DNA of 64,000 bases from Bubalus kerabau (GCF_029407905.1 NC_073634.1:21155501-21219500); one strand, 5' to 3'. Shown: positions 1-11,110, counted from the first letter of the stretch. Program-made: numbers and translations. The notes: a model not told the origin generated them from the letters alone.

Positions 1-1149
1 AATCATCACAGAAAATGCAGTTAAAAATTTCAAAATACTGAACATCTTACATAAAAAATTATTACTATATGAAAAATAAAAGGAATTATAATTTACACAT
101 AAAGTAAATGCCATCTAAAGTTTAGAATTATTTCCTTTCAAATAAGGAATAAAAGACAAATGTACCTTATGGCATTTTATTGGCAATCTAAGCCAATGTA
201 ATAGAATAAGAGTAAATTTGAGTTTCAAGGCAGAAAAGAATCTGCCTTCTATTGAAATAATAATTGGAGAGCTTACCAAAAGAAATGAGTATAAAATTAT
301 TATACAAAATCATTTATATTTGACACAAGCAACAACTTGAAAAATAATTACATCATTTGAAATAGTATGAGGGAATATTAAGTACTGGAGAATGAACTAA
401 TAAAAGAATGCAAAATTTTATTGTGCCTTTAAATAATACCTAAATAAATTAAAAATTTGTTTCTTTCATTGTTATATATTTGTATGTGTATAGAAGACTT
501 TAGGATTAATATTAGGCAAAGCTACTAAAAAAAGAGAAATGGTACTTGTCCTTTTGTATACATGAATTCACTATTCATAATTAAAAGAGTGTGGTTTTGA
601 TATTAGGACAGACTGATAAATGAAGCATGGTGAAATAATCTGAGTCATTATGCATGTTTTAAATCAAACATCAAATTAGCACAGGTACCAAAATTAATAA
701 TTCAATCTAAATTATTTAGCTGACTATTTTTATTCTCCTTTTCTTACATTTCATAGCACTTGCATGGAGAGCAAAGTGCTAGCTATAAGACAATTATGGT
801 TTTTAATGTTTCTTCAAAATATATACTGTATTAAAAAATTAGCATACATATAAACTCATAACATGTGGCAAACACAAAACTATTTTAAAGGAAAATTATA
901 AAACCTTCCACTGTTTGCCATCTCAATTTCTCATTTTTTCTTTCTCATGTATTTATGTATGTATGTATTGATATGTATATATATATTGATATTCATGCAT
1001 GTATTTATATATACCTATAGAGTATTATATACTATAAACATTATTTAGTTACTTATGTGTCTTAATAGTTTGTAATAAATGTTACCATATCATTTTCATA
1101 TATATTACAGGTAATTAATAATTACCATTACCACATTTCCTTCTTGTCA
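1..1149. other. Unassigned AT-rich sequence
   Basis: No gene or recognisable repeat family. The stretch is strongly AT-rich with a short low-complexity TATG/TA-rich patch near 945-1015. Open frames are short and look random. Confidence 0.5.
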
Positions 1150-1830
1150 TCACTGGAATTTATCATTTTTTATTTTACCAATTTGACAATGAAAAAGATA
1201 GTATCTTCTTTTGCTTTCATTTATATTTCCCTGAATATGAGTAAGACTGAGAATTTTTTCAAGTTTATTAAACACTTTAATTTCCTTCCCTTTTCCTCAG
1301 TGTTTTATTGGGTAGTTTGTCTTTTTCTTATTAATTGTGGGAAGTTTTTCTTTTTTTTTTTCCCTTCTGGTCAATAAGTAATTGTATATGTCTTATAATT
1401 ATTTTGAAGCCAACCTTGCATTCATTATTTTTTGCATTGTAGTGAATTTCCTTCCATTCCTATGTATATATTAATAGTTTAATTTCTTAGTCTTATTTAG
1501 GAAGATTCCCCCTTCAAATTTTCAAAAATATAATCCCAATTTTCTTTTCAATTCTTTAAAAATTTTCTTTTAAAAAATCCTTCTAGAATTTACTTGGCAT
1601 ATGACATTGTGTATATATTAATATATATATATATGATTTTTTTCCAACCAGATCCAGGACCAACTATGAAATTACTGTAGAATATATAGACCACCTTTTT
1701 CTCCAATTAATTGACAGGTTATATTTTCGTTTATTTTATTCCAGAATATATTTGAATATCTTTCTGAATCTCAATTCTACAGTCTGATTCACTGGTCTAC
1801 ATGCCTTTTGCTGTGCTACTTCCTTATACC
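1150..1830 (-). mobile_element. Ancient L1 LINE fragment, antisense (ORF2 3' part)
   Basis: The plus strand reads like the reverse complement of the 3' half of L1 ORF2. Landmarks are a 'ttttattgggtagtttgtc' motif near 1303, corresponding to the end of ORF2, and a 'ctggtctacatgcc' motif near 1791. It is heavily diverged with no useful frame. A BovB fragment interrupts it at about 1831, and similarity may resume faintly at 2095-2200. The subfamily cannot be named by eye. Confidence 0.5.
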
Positions 1831-2090
1831 TGTGCTGAAGCTGAAGCTCCAATACTTAGGCCACCTGATGCAAAGAGCTGACTCATTGGAAAAGACCCTG
1901 ATGCTGGGAAAGATTGAGGGCAGGAGAAGAAGGGAGCGACAGAGGATGAGATGGTTGGATAGCATCACTGACTCAATGGATATGAGTTTGAGAAAATTCC
2001 AGGAGATAGTAGTGAAGGACAGGGAAGCCTGGCATGCTGAAGACCATGGGGTCGCAAAGACAGACAGAACTTAGTGACTGAACAACGAAC
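1831..2090 (+). mobile_element. BovB LINE, 3'-terminal fragment
   Basis: This is the C-terminal end of the BovB ORF2 reading frame plus its 3' end, in sense orientation and strongly 5'-truncated. Conserved peptide landmarks in the 1808-2074 frame include KLKLQYLGHLMQR, a basic stretch (GRRRRERQRMRWLD) and DREAWHA, followed by the usual terminal 'gtgactgaac' segment. It carries only the region downstream of the reverse transcriptase and is a dead insertion in older L1 sequence. Confidence 0.9.
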
Positions 2091-2289
2091 TTTCTTCTAT
2101 CTGTGAATTTTAGGCTTTATTAAAGGATACTCTGGTAAGGCAAAATTTCCATTACATTTTTATAATTTTTATTATTATTGTTTTCTCTATCATTGCAAAA
2201 TTTGAAGCATCAACATACTTGTAAACTTGCAATCCATTATCTCTAGACTCAAATTTCCTGAAATTTGTTCTGTTGACCCTCAGCAGTCA

Positions 2290-3480
2290 AGACCATTTGA
2301 GAAGTCAAGAAAGTAAAAATAATTTTCATAATCATAAGATTGTTATTTGCCAATTTTACCAAAATGATACTAAAGCAAAAGCAATTAAAGCAACGGGTGA
2401 AACAACTAGCATATTAGCATGAATCAAAGCAGTTGCACCACACTTTGCTGGTATTCATCGTATTTTTCACCACCACACACAAGAAAAGAGAAAAAAATCT
2501 AGTTTGCTTACAAATGTCCTTGATAAACCAAAAATAATTATTACTTTATTAATATAAGCCCTTTAGTTTGTATTTTTTAATAGTCCATATGACAAAATAG
2601 GACATGCATACAGAGCACTTTCTGCTTCATACCAAAAGTACAGTGGTTGTCTCAAAGAACATTTACATAATTTCTTTTTTTAATTCACAGACTAAATCCT
2701 GGCTTTTTCCATTCAACATATTTTTACAGGAAAGGATAACTGACACACTGATTACCCAGAGTTATCTAGCAGACATTTTCTCAAAAATGAAGTAAGCACA
2801 CCATTTTAAGAACAACTCACAGTATTTGTTGCCAGAGATGAAATTCAAGCTTTCAACATTGGCAACAAGCAAAAATTAGAATTTTGGAAAACTTGTATCC
2901 TTCACAATAAGGAGGAGAGCCTTTCACAGGTTACAGAGTTTTCTGATGTAATGAGTGGTGATATTAGTGTTATTTTTACATTGTATGATGAAAAGTATCA
3001 ACATTTGGAAGATCGCAAAACTTAGGGAATCAATATTTTTCTATTTGATGAATGCATTACATCATACCTTTTTCATGAATAAAACACTCATTCAACATAA
3101 AGTCAAATCAACTTAACTGAATATAAAAGGTTTAATTCAACTAAAGATGAAAAATTTTTATAGGCTTAAGATTCCACATTGAAACTAACCTTTAAGAAAC
3201 TGCCATCTGTCAAGTTTTAGTGTAGTACAAAATATATTTGCAATTATGTGAAAAGACTACTAAAATGTGCTTCCTTGTTCTAACTTCATAGCAATACGAG
3301 GCCAAATTTTCTTTTTATATTTCAATCTAAACACCATATTGCAGCAGATTGAATAGAAAATCATATATTATAATCAAGTTATCTTCTATTAAACTACACA
3401 GTAAAGAGATTTTTTTTAATGTAAAATAATGACACCATTCCTCTGACTCTTATTTGTAAAATGTTATTTTTCATTAATAA
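2290..3480 (+). pseudogene. Decayed hAT-superfamily (Charlie/ZBED-like) transposase fossil
   Basis: The plus strand carries dispersed, stop-riddled peptide blocks in the order expected for the C-terminal half of a mammalian hAT transposase. Around 2608-2660 there is an 'EHFLLHTKSTVVVSK'-like block, corresponding to the hAT 'H..LL.H.EV.WLS.G' motif. Around 2700-2780 there is a block ending 'YLADIFSKMK'. Around 2835-2900 a block reads 'FVARDEIQAF' and 'KLEFWKTCI'. Around 3180-3400 there is a decayed hAT C-terminal dimerisation block (TLKLTFKKLPSVKF, then a degenerate CEAGFS-like segment and an SSIKP-like tail). Many stops and frameshifts exclude function. It could be a transposon copy or a retrocopy of a domesticated hAT gene (ZBED/FAM200 type). 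No terminal inverted repeats or 8-bp TSD were identified. Confidence 0.6.
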
Positions 3481-3905
3481 CATGTTTCAACTTAACATGA
3501 AATGTATGTATTATTGTATTCTTTAAATAAGATATTTTTAAAATTTCTCACTTTGAATTTCTAAAACAGTAAAAATCAATAGAAACAATCTATATGAAAA
3601 ATGCTCTTTGGAGGAATTTCATTAATTTTTAGGAATGACTCAAGTTCATAAGACCCCAAAAAGCTGATCTAGATTCACCAGTATGTACTTGATATGTGCA
3701 GCTATATTTTAATCTTCTCTGTATATTAACCACACTGAATAGTTATCTCTTCTCATATAAACATAAATTATAAACATAAATAAATAAAACATTATTATAA
3801 ACATAAATTATTTCCTTTTTATCACTATGTTAAGGAATACTATCCAAAAGTTATATGTTGTTCATTCTTCTTTCATTTGACCTTGAGATTATGTGTGGCC
3901 ATGAG
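3480..3905. other. Unassigned AT-rich sequence
   Basis: Nothing recognised. It includes a direct repetition of 'aacataaattataaacataaa' around 3760-3810, which is a simple A/T-rich echo. Confidence 0.4.
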
Positions 3906-3906
3906 T

Positions 3907-4105
3907 AATTCCCAGGTGGCACTAGTGGTAAAGCATCTGCCTGCCAATGCAAGAGACTCAAGACATGTGGGTGTGATCTCTGAGTCAGGAAGAGTCCCTG
4001 AGTTGTAATGGCAACCCACTGCAGTATTCTTGCCTGGAAAATTCCATGGAAAGAGGAGCCTAGTGGGCTACAGTCCATGGGGCTGCAGAGTTGGACACTA
4101 CTGAG

Positions 4106-4110
<5 letters not shown>
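3907..4110 (+). mobile_element. Bov-tA SINE
   Basis: The tRNA-Glu-derived head (degenerate 'cttccctggtggc', then 'ggtaaagcatctgcctgcc') is followed by the BovA body ('ggcaacccactgcagtattcttgcc', read in parts) and ends in 'gacactactgagca'. It grades directly into a CA microsatellite that probably arose from its tail. Confidence 0.88.

Positions 4111-4137
<27 letters not shown>
4109..4137 (+). repeat. (CA)n microsatellite at SINE tail
   Basis: About 14 uninterrupted AC dinucleotides immediately follow the Bov-tA 3' end, a typical site of microsatellite birth. Confidence 0.95.
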
Positions 4138-4138
<1 letters not shown>

Positions 4139-4359
4139 TAGTGATTATTATAAAGGATGAGGATCTTTTCATTGGCTTATTGATGATTCTTGTTTTAACT
4201 TTCAAGATATGTACCATATATAGATATATAGATGTATAAATATATAGCTGAATTGTTTAATCTATAAATGAATGAGAAACAGAGAATGAATCATTTTTGC
4301 AAATCCAAATTTTAAAAATTTTCTATGTTTGTAAATATCTTCTATTTCAGAAGAGCTAT

Positions 4360-4720
4360 CTTTCACTTTTAAAATATTGACATTGATGAAAAGAACTGAT
4401 TTCTTTTCTATTGTTTGGGAATTTTGTGTCTTTTTAAAGAAATCCTTTTCCACTTCAAATTCTAAAGATATTCTCTTATTTTATCACCTAAAAACTAGAG
4501 TTTTTTTTTCCACTCAAACTTTAATTGACTGCTACATATGGAATGAGATAAACATCCAAGTTTATTTTTATTCTTCTCAAGAGTCAACAGTCCTGTTATC
4601 ATTTACTAAATATGCTTTCTCACTGATCTGCAGCAGAACTTCTGTCATATATTGGGGGTTTTTTCTCATTTTTTTAAATTCATTTCCTTCTATCTAGCTC
4701 CCTACCACTGCATCGATAAT
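4360..4720 (-). mobile_element. Ancient L1 LINE fragment, antisense
   Basis: The plus strand resembles the reverse complement of mid/late L1 ORF2. Landmarks are 'ttatcatttactaaatatg' near 4596 and a segment ending in 'tctatctagctccctaccactg'. It covers the same part of L1 as the fragment at 1150-1830, so it is a different copy. Open frames at 4262-4453 and 4377-4697 are chance frames. Confidence 0.45.
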
Positions 4721-4769
4721 GGAACATCTTCATATTTTATTGAAGAGGAAGTATTGTCTATTAAAGTAC

Positions 4770-5115
4770 ACAGGTTCTGGAGAAAGTCTGCTGATTTGAA
4801 TCCTACAACCCCATCCACTAGCTAGATAGCAAAGTGAAGTCGCTCAGTTGTGTCCGACTCTTTGCAACCCCATGGACTGTATGTAGCCTGCCACACTCTT
4901 CTGTCCATGTGATTTTCCAGGCAAGAATACTGTAGTGGGCTGCCATTTCCATCTTCAAGATAGCAAAAGGAAAGTCATTTAACTTCTGATAACTCCTGTT
5001 TTCTTATCTGTAAAATTAAAATAATAATAATGTCTACATCATATAATTGCTATGGGAAGTATATGAAGGAATGAGTATAAAGAATCTGAATAGCATTTGT
5101 AACATAACAACAATA
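4770..5115 (+). mobile_element. MIR SINE, split by a BovA insertion
   Basis: MIR landmarks are 'tgatttgaatcctacaac', 'cactagctagatag', then after the interruption 'aagtcatttaacttctgat', 'ttcttatctgtaaaatta', 'ataataatgtctacatc', matching the MIR core and 3' part. The copy is cut at 4834 by a BovA-type SINE with TSD AGATAGCAAA at 4824-4833 and 4958-4967. Confidence 0.8.
4834..4957 (-). mobile_element. BovA monomer SINE fragment inside a MIR
   Basis: The plus strand reads 'gtgaagtcgctcagttgtgt' and 'gactctttgcaaccccatgg', the reverse complement of the BovA unit. A perfect 10-bp target duplication (AGATAGCAAA) flanks it, so this is a real insertion and not a random fragment. Confidence 0.88.
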
Positions 5116-5149
5116 TAGAATTTTTAATCATCTCTGGTAAAATTCTACA

Positions 5150-6310
5150 TGCATTTAGAACTTCTAAAATCTTTTTTGATAACATGTATACTTTTCTCTA
5201 CAAAGATCTCACATCTGTTAAATTTATTCCTTGATAATTTTATTGCTATTACAAATGCTGTTTTTTAATCTTTATTTTTGTTCATTCTGTTCTTTTACTT
5301 TTCTTCCAGTATGATTGACAAAGATCACTATATAAATTTAAAGTGTACAGTGTAATGATTTTGACTTACATTCATCATATAATGATGATTACAGCAAGTT
5401 TAGTAAACAACCATCATCTCATATGAACAAAAAATTAAAGAAACAGAATATTTTTTTTTGTGATAAGGAATTTAGATGGACAAATATTGTTTTTTAAAAT
5501 ATTAAATTTTCCAAATTTATGTTGCTAGTATATAAGAATTATTCTTTCTATACCATTCTTTCTACATTCAATAATTTTAATAATCTATTGGCAGTTTCTT
5601 TCAGTTGTAGAAAATTCTAGTCTGGAATAATAATAATTTGGCTTCCTTTCAATCTTAATATCTACTATTTGCTTTTCTCATCATATTGCACTGGCTAGAC
5701 TTTCCAATACTGTGTTGAAAAGAACTGGTCATAGCTGGTATCCTGGTATAATTTCTTATATTACTCCAATAATTAAATTTTTGATTTTGAGGTTACTAGA
5801 TTTTCATTATGAAGATTAAAAAATCTCACTTAATACCTAGTTTGGTTAATATTTGAATTTTTTTTGCCTATTAATATAATCATATGTTCTTCCTCCATGA
5901 TCTCATATAGTGGTAGATTACCTAAACAGATTTTCTGATGGTAAAATATACTGGTTTCGTAGAGTGAAACCAATGTGGGCATGATGTCCATTTTAATAAT
6001 ACTGTGCTGGATTCATCTTGATGTTTTATTTAGGATTTTTACATTTATGTTTATGAATGAAATTGGTCTATGATTTTCATTTATGCTATAACTTTTTAAA
6101 GGATTTTGTATGAAAGTCACCCTTGATCTGGAAGAGTTTATATAAGTTTGGAATCATCTGATCTTTTAATGTTTGAAGCTTGCGTTTCTGTATGAAGACA
6201 ATTTCAGATTTAATTCTAATAATAAAGCTATAACTCACTTTAGATTTTATAATTTCTTCTAATTTCATTTTTGGTAGTAGTTTCATTTTATCTGCCTAAG
6301 AAATTGTCAT
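5150..6310 (-). mobile_element. Ancient L1 LINE, antisense ORF2 fragment
   Basis: The plus strand follows the reverse complement of L1 ORF2 through the RT region. Landmarks are 'gttaaatttattccttgata' near 5218, 'ctggctagactttccaatac' near 5691, 'gttgaaaagaactggtcat', 'gtggtagattacc', 'ggatttttacatttatg' near 6034 and 'gtctatgattttcat'. It is heavily diverged. A short segment at 5290-5470 (with 'aaagtgtacagtgtaatgat' and 'ccatcatctcat') looks like an L1 3'-UTR piece inserted in or recombined with it. Confidence 0.6.
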
Positions 6311-6347
6311 TTCTAATATTTCAAATTCCTTAACATAAAATTGCTTA

Positions 6348-7010
6348 TAATTTTTTTAAATTTCTAATTGGTGGATAATTGCTTTACAACACTATGTTGG
6401 TTTCTGCCATACAACAATATCAATTGGCTATAAGTATATGTATAGTCCCTCCCTCCTGAACCTCCTCCTGACCCTCAACCCCATCCCACCCCTCAGGGTT
6501 GAACTCCCTGTGCTATAAGGCAACTTCTCACTAGCTGTCTTTTATATATGGAAGCATAGGCTTTAATGCTACTCTCTTAATTTGTCCCACCCTCTCCTTT
6601 CTGTTCTGTGTCCACAAGTCTGTTATACATGTTGATGTCTCTATTCTTGCCCTGCAAATAGGTTCATCAATACCATTTTTCTATATTATATATATATGCA
6701 TTAAAATGTATTTGTTTTCCTCTTTCTGACTTACTTTACTCTGTATAACAGGCTCTAGGTTCATTCACCTCACTAGGACTGACTCAAATTCATTCCTTTT
6801 TATGGCTTAGTAATATTTCAAAGTATGTATGTACTACAACTTCTTTATTCATTCATCTGTTGATGGACATCAAAGTTGCTTCCATGTCCTGGCTACTGCA
6901 AACAGTGCTGCAGTAAACACTGGGATCCATGTATCTTTTTGAATTATGGTTTTCTCAGGGTGTATGTACAGTTGTGGGATTGCTTGGTCATATGGTAGTC
7001 TTATTCCTAG
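6348..7010 (-). mobile_element. Artiodactyl L1, 3' end (3'UTR and ORF2 C-terminus), antisense
   Basis: The plus strand begins with the T-rich complement of the poly(A) tail, then 'gcatacaacaatatc'-type 3'UTR sequence and a C-rich block near 6455-6500. It then enters the reverse complement of the last part of ORF2 ('cattcatctgttgatggaca', 'cttccatgtcctggctactg', 'ttgggattgcttggtcat'-like). It is more diverged than the copies at 21.3 and 40.2 kb, so it is an older insertion. Confidence 0.85.
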
Positions 7011-7639
7011 TCTGCTTTTTTTTTTTAATTATTTTAACTTTCTGTTGTATCTGATGTATCACATCTTAGACTGTGATCTGTTGTATCACATTCTTAGACT
7101 ATATCTGCATCAAGCAGAAATTTGTTACTAGACGAAAAATAGGTGGAAAGATGGATATTCCTTTTCTTTCAGCTCCATGGAGCCTGGGTTGCTGAGCACA
7201 GAATTCATCCTCGTTACCTTTCTCTATCATTTATGTTCTGATGAAAACTCAACTAACACAATGGCAAGGACTGAGAATAAAATTAGTTTATACTGAAATA
7301 ATGTTCCATCAATTATCATAATTCCATCAGCTTTGCAAACTTTGACTTCTTATTGAATACTTTTGTAGTTATACTTAATGAGTAGCATACACACTCCATA
7401 TCCTACTCCCACAACTCAACAAGTATTTTAATCACTTTTACTTTGCAAGTGATAATTCAGAATATATTTAACTCAATTATTTTCATAATCATTTTTTTGT
7501 ACTTAATCACTTCGCCTGGCCTGAAATTTCTTAAATGGTATTTTAAATTTACCAATATCTGTACCCTTAGTGGACTATTCTCTTCCATATCTAATTTGTG
7601 TAATTCAATAAAACAATGTGCTAAAATTGAACATGTGAA
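7011..7639. other. Unassigned sequence
   Basis: A T-rich run near 7016 is followed by a small imperfect direct repeat ('gtatcacatcttagactgt' and 'gtatcacattcttagacta' at 7056-7100). Nothing else is recognised. Confidence 0.4.
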
Positions 7640-7815
7640 ATTTGGAGTTCGATAGTCTTGGGTTCAACTTCCAGTTTTAACATTTGCTGGTTTGGTGACC
7701 CTGGGCTGATCAGTTTACCCCCCATGGGCCTCTGTTCTCTTGTCTATGAAAGGAGGAAATGAAAGATTCCTCATAGTATTGTTTTAGGGATTGGAATTAA
7801 TACATTCATGTAGAG
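7640..7815 (+). mobile_element. MIR SINE
   Basis: Order of landmarks: 'tcttgggttcaacttccag', 'ggtttggtgaccctgggctg', 'gcctctgttctcttgtctat' (the 'cctcagtttcctcatctgt' block), and an AT-rich 3' part. The divergence is typical of this ancient family. Confidence 0.75.
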
Positions 7816-8045
7816 ATAATTTTAACATAAGTAATTTAAAAAGAAGTATTGTTTTGAGTCATACATATGCAATGTTTTTCTTTTAATTCATATATTCACA
7901 CATATACACATGCCCAGAGATAGGAAAAGAATTTGTTTTTATTTTCACCATACTGTAAGTGAAGATCAACCTGAAAAACAAGTCTAAAAAATCAAGCTTT
8001 ATTGTAGGAGCCTATGTTTCTAAATCTTAAAAAAAAATAGAATTT

Positions 8046-8202
8046 GGAAGTAAAATAACAGATACAAAAACAAGCCCCTAATTATTTTCAACGGAAGGCT
8101 TTAAAAGTCATAAGGATTAGAAAGTTTCCTTCTAAACCTATGCCATTTACCACAGATTCATGGACCTCTAAATTAGAGCTAGAGGTCAAACTCATTCTAC
8201 TG
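8046..8202 (+). repeat. Diverged local duplication, copy 1
   Basis: This segment resembles 8594-8763 over about 160 bp with small indels. Shared stretches include 'agatacaaa', 'aggct', 'agaagtcatgaggattag' versus 'aaaagtcataaggattag', 'ttaccacagattcatg' and 'aactcatt'. I estimate roughly 70-75% identity by eye. The family is unknown. Confidence 0.6.
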
Positions 8203-8593
8203 TAATTTTTATATGGATTTTTTCCCTCGAGTAGGATTGGAAAGATAGCATTAAGAAGGATAGGAGGGCTTTAGTTATACAGGCTTCATATTCAAATTAT
8301 GGGTAAAATGAAATCTACAATTACTTTTTGTATGATACCTAAACCTGAGGGCATAGTGTGTTTCTAAGAAGCGGACCAGTTACAAAATTGAATACAATAT
8401 AAAGTCTTGAGAAGTGGGAGAATAATTGGTAAAATCTCCAGACTTCTAAGTCAAACCTGGAAAAGCAATAAAGAGAAGAGAGACACATAATATAGAAAAA
8501 TAATTTAACTGGGCAAATCTTTAATTTGGTTGTGTTTTTGAACAAGAACTTTTTATTAAGGATATCGCTACCTTTCTGATTCAAACTAGAGTT

Positions 8594-8763
8594 GGCAGCA
8601 GGATAATAGATACAAATCAAGCTTCTAATATTTTTAATGGTAGGCTCTAGAAGTCATGAGGATTAGATGTTTCTCTTACAAACGTATTTCACTTACCACA
8701 GATTCATGATGATCAAAATTATAGCTGGAGAACATTTTCACTTCTGATAGAACTCATTCACTG
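8594..8763 (+). repeat. Diverged local duplication, copy 2
   Basis: Second copy of the segment at 8046-8202, in the same orientation and offset by about 548 bp. The sequence between the copies is not obviously duplicated, so this could be two insertions of one undescribed ancient repeat or an old segmental duplication. Confidence 0.6.
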
Positions 8764-9149
8764 CCTTTTGCCCATATGGTCAAAAATTATCAAATAATTT
8801 AGTCTCATTTTCTAAGAAAACTGACTCTTACAGTGGCTCAATAATTCTTCATGAGGCAACAGAATCTGTATGGGACTCAAAGCATTCTTTGTTATCTTTC
8901 AAGGCCTTTAATCTTACCTTATAAGCAACAGAGTTCTGAGACCACTGAGGATCAAATACTTCAAAGCTGTTGATCAGCTTAATTCACACACCCTGCTCTC
9001 TTGTACTGACTTATACTTTATCCTACTTTTTTTTCTCATTGTTCCCTTATGTACATATGTCCCATTTCAAAGAGGTGTGCTGTTCCAGAATCACAGTTTG
9101 AAGTTTTACAAGACTATTGCATATTTAATATGCTAAAAAATAGATGACA
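8764..9149. other. Unassigned sequence
   Basis: No gene or repeat recognised. The open frame on the minus strand at 8339-8620 upstream is a chance frame overlapping the duplicated block. Confidence 0.4.
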
Positions 9150-9340
9150 TTTACTGAGGCTTTACTATTTCTTAATGACCATGTTAAGAATTTTCAAGCA
9201 TTGTTTTATATAAACTCACAGCAACCTGAAGACTGGCAATATTTGAAGATCAGGGCTAATCCCTAAAATATGACTACCTGCTAAGCAGTTATGAGTAGAG
9301 TTGTTGCAAAGCCTGGGAATTTCAGTGGCAAATCTAGAGG
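9150..9340 (-). mobile_element. Probable MIR SINE, antisense
   Basis: Plus-strand order resembles a reversed MIR: 'ttttatataaactcacagca' (the antisense 'aaatgagt..tgtgagg' region), then 'gctaagcagttatgagtaga' and 'gcaaagcctgggaattt'. It is strongly diverged and assigned by order of weak blocks only. Confidence 0.4.
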
Positions 9341-9664
9341 ATCCTCTAGAAGATGGCATGCTTAGGGACTCAAGAAAAGGACTAATATGTAATTCACAGA
9401 GAGAACCTAGACTCCAGTGACAGAGTGTTCCAGCTTATTATGCATACAACTCAGCATTTTTTTTTTTCAATTAGAATACTGTGGATAGGAAATAAAAGAC
9501 TACAGAATAATAAAATCAAAAAAATCTCAGTCAAAAGGAACTTCAGGGATCATTTAATTCAGCATACCACTTACTGTAAGAATTCTCTCTGGGAAAAGAA
9601 CAAAAGTAGTTTAATGGATTGAGTGGAATGATAAAGGTTTAGTTATTAAAATTATGACCGGGCA

Positions 9665-10615
9665 TATAAATAAAACAGCAACCATACAAAGAGCAAATAA
9701 AACATCAAAGAGGGGATGGGAAAGAGATCCAGTGAAGATGCTGACTCCTGAAAAGACCCTTCAAGGATGAGTTCCATCCCAAGATTGTGAGTTTTAAGCC
9801 ACGGCAGCTTCTAGTGATCAGATACATTAAGTAGACATGGAAGTGAAAGGAACCTAACAAGATTGGAAGAGGTATCTAAAGTAGAGCGAAAATAAGGAAC
9901 TATATCCCAGAAAAGATGCTATAGAAGTCAGTCAGTGGAAGGATAGATAGACATTACTGGCTAAAAGAGTTGTAGGGGCAAAAACAAGGAGGCAGAAGAA
10001 AACAGAAGGTTTAGAATGAAAGTGGCTTCATAAATGTCCAGCCCTTGTGTAACAGAAATAAACAAGCACAGAGCAAAGACATGTCATAAAAAGTCTAGCA
10101 TATTATATATAAAAGCTTATATTTTATTCTGAAGGCAAGGTAGAAATATAGACAATGAATTGTAGAGAAACTCAATTGGAACAAAAGCAACTAATTTGGG
10201 GCTATTTCAGAATTTTAAACAAGGAATGTTAAAAGCCCAAAAGCAGAGAGTAGTGGTGAAATGGAAAGAATGTTAATCTACTTAATTGATAGAGTGGGTG
10301 ATGTAAGAGGGTAGAGCTTCTGTCTTGAGCAGCCAAGGAGAGTAGTATCTTTCATGTTATCCCTGGCTCTCATTCACTGGGTATTAAGAAAGATCAAGCA
10401 CTTAACTTAGCAAGGACTTTGTGTAGAGGGATTTAGTATTAGACATGTTGAACTTGAGCTACCCCAAGGACATTCATGAAGAGATGTTTAAAAGTCAAGT
10501 GGATAAACAGAACTGGACATTCAAAGAAAGAACTGGGTCAAGGTCAGTCTATAATAACACAATACACATTTAGTAGAAGGAACTAATGACATAGGTACAC
10601 TCATTCACATCTGCA
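9665..10615 (-). mobile_element. L2 LINE, antisense, degraded
   Basis: Assigned by similarity to the antisense L2 pattern that is clearer at 61.2-64 kb. The clearest block is around 10440-10520 ('ttagacatgttgaacttgag' followed by 'aaaagtcaagtggataaac'), corresponding to the antisense L2 reverse transcriptase domain. No coding capacity remains. Confidence 0.45.
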
Positions 10616-10652
10616 TAGCAAAAAAAAAAAAAATGTGTTTGAGACTCTTTTT

Positions 10653-10723
10653 TTTTTTTTTAATTTTATTTTATTTTTAAACTTTACATAACTGTATTAG
10701 TTTTGCCAAATATCAAAATGAAT
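10653..10723 (-). mobile_element. Very short 5'-truncated L1 insertion with TSD
   Basis: Only about 71 bp were inserted: a poly(T) run (the complement of poly(A)) plus the last ~50 nt of an artiodactyl L1 3'UTR ('actgtattagttttgccaaa'). The target duplication TGAGACTCTTTTT is seen at 10640-10652 and 10724-10736. This is an example of extreme 5' truncation during target-primed reverse transcription. Confidence 0.75.
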
Positions 10724-10920
10724 CTGAGACTCTTTTTAAAAAAAATTTTCACATGAAAAATATTTTAAATAGTAAATCACACCTTTATTTGCTTTCATTG
10801 AGAGATGTATGGAAAGCCCATGCCCTAGTTTCCTATATATGAATCATAGTTCTCTTATTTAAAGTATATCGTGTCTTCATGCTTTCATTCTAAAGCTATC
10901 CTTAGATTTATGTAAGGAAA

Positions 10921-11043
10921 CTGTTGTTTAGTCACTAAGTCGTGTCTGACTCTTTGTGACCCCACAGACTGTAGCCCTCCAAGCTCCTCTGTCCATGGGA
11001 TTTCCAGGCAAAAATACTGGAGTGGGTTGCCATTTCCTTCTCC
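10921..11043 (-). mobile_element. BovA-type SINE fragment
   Basis: The plus strand shows 'gttgtttagtcactaagtcg' and 'gagtgggttgccatttcctt', the reverse complement of a BovA unit without the tRNA head. A short flanking duplication AAGGAAA is at 10914-10920 and 11044-11050. Confidence 0.85.
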
Positions 11044-11110
11044 AAGGAAATATTTTAGGATATTATAATGAAACTAATGCATCTACTATTAAAATGTGTA
11101 GATATAACTG

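Noticed and set aside
3907..4110. tRNA gene prediction in the Bov-tA heads (here and in the other Bov-tA copies)
   Set aside because: The heads derive from tRNA-Glu but lack a complete cloverleaf and are fused to BovA bodies; they are SINE promoters and not tRNA genes.
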